Source of the DNA: Rhodospirillales bacterium
Lineage (GTDB): Bacteria; Pseudomonadota; Alphaproteobacteria; Reyranellales; Reyranellaceae
Reading direction: 5' to 3'
DNA length: 10,183 nt
Assembly (NCBI GenBank): GCA_013205335.1
Contig: JABMNB010000633.1
Location: 1-10,183 of the forward strand
Shown: piece after piece, positions 6,171 to 10,183 of the stretch
Layout of the letters: each line of letters starts with the position of its first letter
Numbering within the stretch: position 1 is the first letter of the stretch
Notes under the pieces: model-generated
Databases searched by the model: none
The model's input: only the letters and a program-made list of their open reading frames with translations
What the model was told of the DNA's origin: nothing
Program-made: the position numbers and the translations under genes

Positions 6171-6186
6171 GCCTGTCTATACAGGC
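6171..6186. promoter_or_regulatory. Candidate HutC operator (GTNTANAC palindrome)
   Basis: GCCTGTCTATACAGGC is a 16-base dyad with 14 symmetric positions. Its core GTCTATAC fits the GTNTANAC consensus of the HutC subfamily of GntR repressors exactly. TGTCTATACA is one base from the TGTA-N2-TACA site described for pseudomonad HutC. It lies 12 bases upstream of the dioxygenase start codon and covers the start site predicted from the minus-strand sigma-54-like promoter at 6193-6208. Since hutC is the last gene of that operon, this suggests autorepression. I saw no second copy of the core by eye elsewhere in the window. Confidence 0.65.
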
Positions 6187-6192
6187 CAAGTC

Positions 6193-6208
6193 AGCAGATT
6201 CTATGCCA
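6193..6208 (-). promoter_or_regulatory. Near-consensus sigma-54 promoter for the dioxygenase/ABC/hutC operon
   Basis: Read on the minus strand the site is TGGCATAGAATCTGCT. Against the consensus TGGCAYR-N4-TTGCW it has one mismatch (C for the first T of TTGC). The invariant GG and GC doublets are exactly 10 bases apart. Transcription would start near 6182, giving a leader of about 24 bases before the ATG at 6158. The overlap of this start with the palindrome at 6171-6186 is suggestive. Confidence 0.5.
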
Positions 6209-6217
6209 TGCGGCCCT

Positions 6218-6240
6218 GGAAATGGGGGCGTTGCGGAAAT
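6218..6240. repeat. Short direct repeat between the two -24 elements
   Basis: GGAAAT occurs at 6218-6223 and again at 6235-6240, 17 bases apart, each followed by a G-rich stretch (GGGGGC and TGCGGGGC). The pair sits in the 40-base interval between the two divergent sigma-54-type promoters. It could be a protein-binding site, but the repeat is short and may be chance. Confidence 0.25.
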
Positions 6241-6248
6241 TGCGGGGC

Positions 6249-6264
6249 TGGCATGGCGCTTGCT
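6249..6264 (+). promoter_or_regulatory. Sigma-54 (RpoN) promoter of rutA
   Basis: TGGCATGGCGCTTGCT matches TGGCAYR-N4-TTGCW at every specified position, with 10 bases between the invariant GG (6250-6251) and GC (6262-6263). Transcription would begin near 6275, leaving a leader of about 19 bases that contains the AGG ribosome site at 6285-6287. The E. coli rut operon is also under nitrogen (NtrC/sigma-54) control, which agrees with the gene downstream. I could not recognise an NtrC-type enhancer nearby. Confidence 0.75.
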
Positions 6265-6293
6265 GCCCCACCGGCATCAAAGGCAGGTGCAGG

Positions 6294-7376
<1,083 letters not shown>

Positions 7377-7399
7377 TCATCGGAGCGCAGGTACTTTAG

Positions 7400-7556
7400 A
7401 AAACTCGTCGTCTCGACCGGAGCGCCCCTCGAATGCCTCGGGGCAGGCTCTGCTGCGGAGCGGAGACACCTTCCCTCAACAAACAGCCGGCTAATCGTCG
7501 AGGCAAGGTCTCTCCACTTCGCACCTCCGGTGCTCCGGTCGAGACGACAGGGTTTT
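7400..7556. repeat. Long palindromic intergenic repeat, copy C; likely two-way terminator
   Basis: The outer arms are perfect over 17 bases: GTCGTCTCGACCGGAGC at 7407-7423 and its complement at 7532-7548, extended by AAAAC/GTTTT-type flanks. Inside are a second pair (about 7454-7471 with 7504-7521) and a local GCCCC/GGGGC hairpin (7424-7444). The element fills the space between the convergent rutA and the IlvD-like gene (stop codons at 7376 and 7558) and probably ends transcription from both sides. It belongs to the same loose family as copies A and B. Confidence 0.85.
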
Positions 7557-7557
7557 G

Positions 7558-9276
7558 TCAGACGACACAACCGTAATGCGCCGACGAGACCAGCTTTGTG
7601 TACTTGTCGTGCACCGAGCCCGGTCGCGGCCGGTCGGCCGGGTCGGGTGGCCGCCACTCGGTCATGCGGCGGGCCAGCTCCTCGTCGGAGATTTCGAGGT
7701 TGAGCGTGCGGGCGCCCGGGTCGATGACGATGGTGTCGCCGTCGCGCACCGCCGCGATCGGGCCGCCGCGCGCCGCCTCCGGCGAGATGTGGCCGATCAG
7801 GATGCCGTGGCTGACGCCCGAGAAGCGGCCGTCGGTGATCAGCGCCACGTCCTCGCCGAGGCCGCGCCCCTGCAGCTGGATCGTCAGCATCACCATCTCC
7901 GGCATGCCGGGGCCGCCCACCGGGCCGACATTGCGCACGACGACGACGTTGCCGGGTACGATCTGGCCGGCGCGGATCGCCTTCATCGTATCGGCCTCCG
8001 ATTCGAAGACGCGGGCGGTGCCGCGGAACTGGCCCTTCTCCAGGGTCTTGCCGCTCAGCTTCAGCAGGCAGCTCTCCGGCGCGAGGTTGCCTTTCAGCAC
8101 GCTGATATGGTTGTTCGCCGGCGCCGCCGGCTTCGCCACCGGCAGGACGATGTCCTGTGGGGCGATCTCGTCGAGGGTCGGCACCGCGGCGAGGTTCTCC
8201 GCCAGCGTCTTGCCGGTCACTGTCATCACGTCGCCATGGAGCAGACCCGCGCGCAACAGCTCCTTCATGACGACGGGCACGCCGCCGATCGCATGCAGGC
8301 TGGCCATCGCGTAGGGACCGTGCGGCTGCAGATTGCAGATCAGCGGCATGCGCTCGCCGACCTGCTGGATGCGCTCGATGGTGATCGGCACCTGGGCCTC
8401 GCGCGCGATGGCGAGCAGGTGGAGATACATGTTGGTCGATCCGCCCATGGCATAGACCGTCGCGATGGCGTTCTCGAAGGCGCGCTCCGTCATGATGTCG
8501 CGCGGGCGGAGGCCGGCTTTCATCAAGCCATAGAGTGCATCGACCGAGGCACGCGCCTGGGCGCGGACGTCGGCATGGATGTCGCTGCCGGCGTCGTAGT
8601 CGGCGGGATGCGAGGCGCCGCGCGGCAGCATCATGCCGATCGCCTCGGCGATCGTGCTCATCGTGTTGGCGGTGAACATGGCGCCGCAGGTGCCGCTGCC
8701 CGGCATGACGTTGCGCTCGAGCTCGAGCAGTTCCTCGCCCGAGATGCGGCCGGCCTCGTTGGCCGCGCGGCCCTCGACATAGTCCATGATGGTGAGGTTG
8801 TTGCCCTTCGAGGCCCAGGCGCCGAACGACACGCGGCCGGGCGAGCTGGTGCCGGGATAGAGCACCAGGCCGAAGGCGTTGGTGCGGGCCAGCGGCATGA
8901 GGGCCGCCGCGCCGGTCTTGTCGCAGCCCGAGATCACGATCATCGCATCGCCGTGATGGGCGTAGTGGCCGATCTCGAAGCAGTCGGCCACGACGTCGCG
9001 CGACACCAGGCTGTAGCCGGCGGTGGGAGTCCCTTGAGTCAGCGCGTCGGATACCGCCGGCGCCCCGACGATCAGCCCCTGTCCGCCGCGCTCGGCCAGC
9101 AACTCCACCAGCAGGTCGCTGATGGTGCGCACGCGGTTGTTGCAGCGGTGGGCGTTGGTGTAGGCGCTGGCGATCGTGACCACGGCGCTGGTCTGCGCCG
9201 TCTTGTCGGGCTCGAAGCCGGCGGCGCGGAGCTCGACCCGGGATTTCTTCCAGTAGGTGCTGCTGTCTTTTTTCAT
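7558..9276 (-). CDS. IlvD/Edd family Fe-S dehydratase, divergent from housekeeping IlvD
   Basis: Members of this family dehydrate dihydroxy acids or sugar acids (IlvD in branched-chain amino acid synthesis, Edd, arabinonate and xylonate dehydratases) with an Fe-S cluster and Mg2+. The 572-residue protein has the three expected Cys: Cys45 (HRCNN), Cys118 (SGCDK) and Cys197 (MPGSGTCGAMFTANTM). The second family signature, ALITDGRFSGVSHG, is intact with the catalytic Ser. The first is not: CDKTGAA replaces CDKxxP[GA]. VSDALTQGTPTAGYSLVSR aligns without gaps to VSDGISMG.EGM.YSLVSR of IlvD but has lost the GI and EGM residues, while Asp77 remains. This points to a paralogue with another substrate; I cannot name it. 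The ATG at 9276 is chosen because family similarity begins there, though its ribosome site is weak and the frame stays open to 9759. The gene is divergent from the TauD-like gene and shares a 183-base spacer with it. Confidence 0.9.
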   Translation of the reverse strand: MKKDSSTYWKKSRVELRAAGFEPDKTAQTSAVVTIASAYTNAHRCNNRVRTISDLLVELLAERGGQGLIVGAPAVSDALTQGTPTAGYSLVSRDVVADCFEIGHYAHHGDAMIVISGCDKTGAAALMPLARTNAFGLVLYPGTSSPGRVSFGAWASKGNNLTIMDYVEGRAANEAGRISGEELLELERNVMPGSGTCGAMFTANTMSTIAEAIGMMLPRGASHPADYDAGSDIHADVRAQARASVDALYGLMKAGLRPRDIMTERAFENAIATVYAMGGSTNMYLHLLAIAREAQVPITIERIQQVGERMPLICNLQPHGPYAMASLHAIGGVPVVMKELLRAGLLHGDVMTVTGKTLAENLAAVPTLDEIAPQDIVLPVAKPAAPANNHISVLKGNLAPESCLLKLSGKTLEKGQFRGTARVFESEADTMKAIRAGQIVPGNVVVVRNVGPVGGPGMPEMVMLTIQLQGRGLGEDVALITDGRFSGVSHGILIGHISPEAARGGPIAAVRDGDTIVIDPGARTLNLEISDEELARRMTEWRPPDPADRPRPGSVHDKYTKLVSSAHYGCVV

Positions 9277-9342
9277 CCCGTACCCGTTCGATTTTGAGCG
9301 GCAGTCTAGCCGCAGGCATGCGCGCCCGGCTATGCGTAGAGG

Positions 9343-9371
9343 CTCGCGAGGCGAAACCTCCGCCCTGCGAG
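9343..9371. promoter_or_regulatory. Interrupted dyad in the divergent IlvD-like/TauD-like spacer
   Basis: CTCGC (9343-9347) and GCGAG (9367-9371) form the outer arms, and GCG (9351-9353) and CGC (9361-9363) the inner arms, with unpaired triplets between them. It lies near the middle of the 183-base spacer 9277-9459, where a shared operator for two divergent genes would be expected. The match is short and GC-rich, so chance is quite possible. Confidence 0.2.
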
Positions 9372-9390
9372 GACACTTGTCGCCGGGCGA

Positions 9391-9420
9391 TTGCCGACGC
9401 CGCGTGTCTGGGTCTTTAAT
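9391..9420 (+). promoter_or_regulatory. Possible sigma-70 promoter for the TauD-like gene
   Basis: TTGCCG (9391-9396) and TTTAAT (9415-9420) are 18 bases apart. They match TTGACA at 4 of 6 positions and TATAAT at 5 of 6. The site is 40 bases upstream of the ATG at 9460, and TTTAAT stands out as an AT-rich patch in this GC-rich spacer. Confidence 0.4.
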
Positions 9421-9459
9421 CGACCGAGGCGCAGACGCGAAATCATCAGGAGCGATCGT

Positions 9460-10183
9460 ATGGCCAGGAGCAGCATCACCGTGACGCCGATCGCGGGTTC
9501 CCTCGGGGCGGAAGTGACGGGCGTCGACCTGCGCACGATGGACAACCACGACTGGGCGCAGGTCCACCAGGCGTTCCTCGACTACAAGGTGATCGCGATC
9601 CGCGACCAGGAGCTGTCGCCGCAGGACATGATGGGGGTCGGCGCGCGCTTCGGTGAACCCAACCACTATCCCTTCGTGAAGGGCATGGACGACTTCCCGT
9701 TCCTGTTCGACATCGTCAAGGAACCGTCCGAGACGCGCAACTTCGGCGGCGGCTGGCATTCCGACACGACCTACATGAAGACCCCGCCGCTCGCGACCCT
9801 GCTCTATGCGCTGGAGACTCCCGACCGGGGCGGCGACACGCTCTATTGCGACATGGTCGCGGCCTACGAGAGCCTCTCGGACCGCATGAAGGAAATGCTC
9901 GGGTCACTCAAGGGCGTGAACAGCGCCGGCCTCAAGCACCTCGGCGGCCGCAAGGCGCATCATGCGGTGGTCGGCGGCATGAAGATCACCGGGACCGAAG
10001 ACGCCGACTCCTACGAGGCGGTGCATCCGATCGTGCGCACGGTCGACGAGACCGGCCAGAAGGCGCTGTATTGCAGCATCGGCCATACCGTTGCCTTCGA
10101 AGGCATGACGCCGGAAGAGAGCAAGCCGATGATCGACTGGCTGCAGGCGCAGGCGACGCGGCCCGAATTCACCTGCCGCGTCC
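9460..10183 (+). CDS. TauD/TfdA family 2-oxoglutarate-dependent dioxygenase, 3' truncated by window edge
   Basis: Enzymes of this family hydroxylate small acids (taurine, 2,4-D, sulfonates, carnitine precursors and others) using Fe(II), O2 and 2-oxoglutarate, often releasing a nitrogen, sulfur or other group. About 241 residues are visible. The start has the usual pattern (SITVTPIAGSLGAEVTGVDL), and the metal-binding HxD is present in GGGWHSDTTYM (His100 and Asp102). Further family blocks are ALETPDRGGDTLYCDM and HPIVRTVDETGQKALYCS. The distal His and 2-oxoglutarate-binding Arg would lie just beyond the window end and cannot be checked. AGGAG at 9448-9452 is 7 bases before the ATG, a strong ribosome site. 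The gene is divergent from the IlvD-like dehydratase. The substrate cannot be assigned. Confidence 0.93.
   Translation, partial: MARSSITVTPIAGSLGAEVTGVDLRTMDNHDWAQVHQAFLDYKVIAIRDQELSPQDMMGVGARFGEPNHYPFVKGMDDFPFLFDIVKEPSETRNFGGGWHSDTTYMKTPPLATLLYALETPDRGGDTLYCDMVAAYESLSDRMKEMLGSLKGVNSAGLKHLGGRKAHHAVVGGMKITGTEDADSYEAVHPIVRTVDETGQKALYCSIGHTVAFEGMTPEESKPMIDWLQAQATRPEFTCRV

Noticed and set aside
9277..9759. N-terminal extension of the IlvD-like protein upstream of 9276
   Set aside because: The frame is open, but family similarity starts at MKKDSSTYWKK. An extension would run through the divergent promoter region and into the TauD-like gene.

Overview
The window is GC-rich, densely coded bacterial DNA. 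It most resembles a metabolically versatile soil or aquatic alphaproteobacterium (Rhizobiales or a Reyranella-like lineage). The reasons are the gene families (Hut, Rut, NitT/TauT transporters, PhyH and TauD dioxygenases), a possible EcfG-type promoter, and dispersed intergenic palindromes of a kind common in such genomes. Taxonomy is inference; there is no rRNA or tRNA gene here. I see no CRISPR array, integrase or insertion sequence.

Layout. (1) 1-819 (+) is the C-terminal half of urocanate hydratase (HutU), closed by a hairpin repeat that also looks like a terminator. (2) 971-1651 (+) is a DUF1028 protein, followed by a 53-residue small protein (1694-1855) behind an EcfG-like promoter. (3) A five-gene minus-strand run, transcribed from about 6158 down to 1840, encodes a phytanoyl-CoA dioxygenase-like enzyme, a periplasmic binding protein, an ABC permease, an ABC ATPase and a HutC-type GntR repressor. 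(4) Divergent from it, 6294-7376 (+) is rutA, the pyrimidine monooxygenase, without other rut genes in view. (5) 7558-9276 (-) is a divergent IlvD/Edd-family dehydratase, convergent with rutA across another hairpin repeat. (6) 9460 to the window end (+) is the N-terminal part of a TauD/TfdA-family 2-oxoglutarate dioxygenase.

How it may work together. The most informative stretch is the 135-bp divergent region 6159-6293. It carries a consensus sigma-54 promoter pointing at rutA, a near-consensus sigma-54 promoter pointing at the dioxygenase/transporter/hutC operon, and a palindrome matching the HutC-subfamily operator GTNTANAC at the predicted start site of the latter. The simplest reading is a nitrogen-scavenging locus switched on under nitrogen limitation. 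In this reading HutC, encoded by the last gene of its own operon, would sense urocanate and gate an uptake-plus-oxidation module for an unknown nitrogen compound, either imidazole-type (Hut link) or pyrimidine-type (rutA link). The regulatory sites were read by eye and the substrate is unknown.

Three spacers (826-955, 4194-4316, 7400-7556) hold diverged copies of one family of long imperfect palindromes; two sit at transcription-unit ends and one lies inside the transporter operon.
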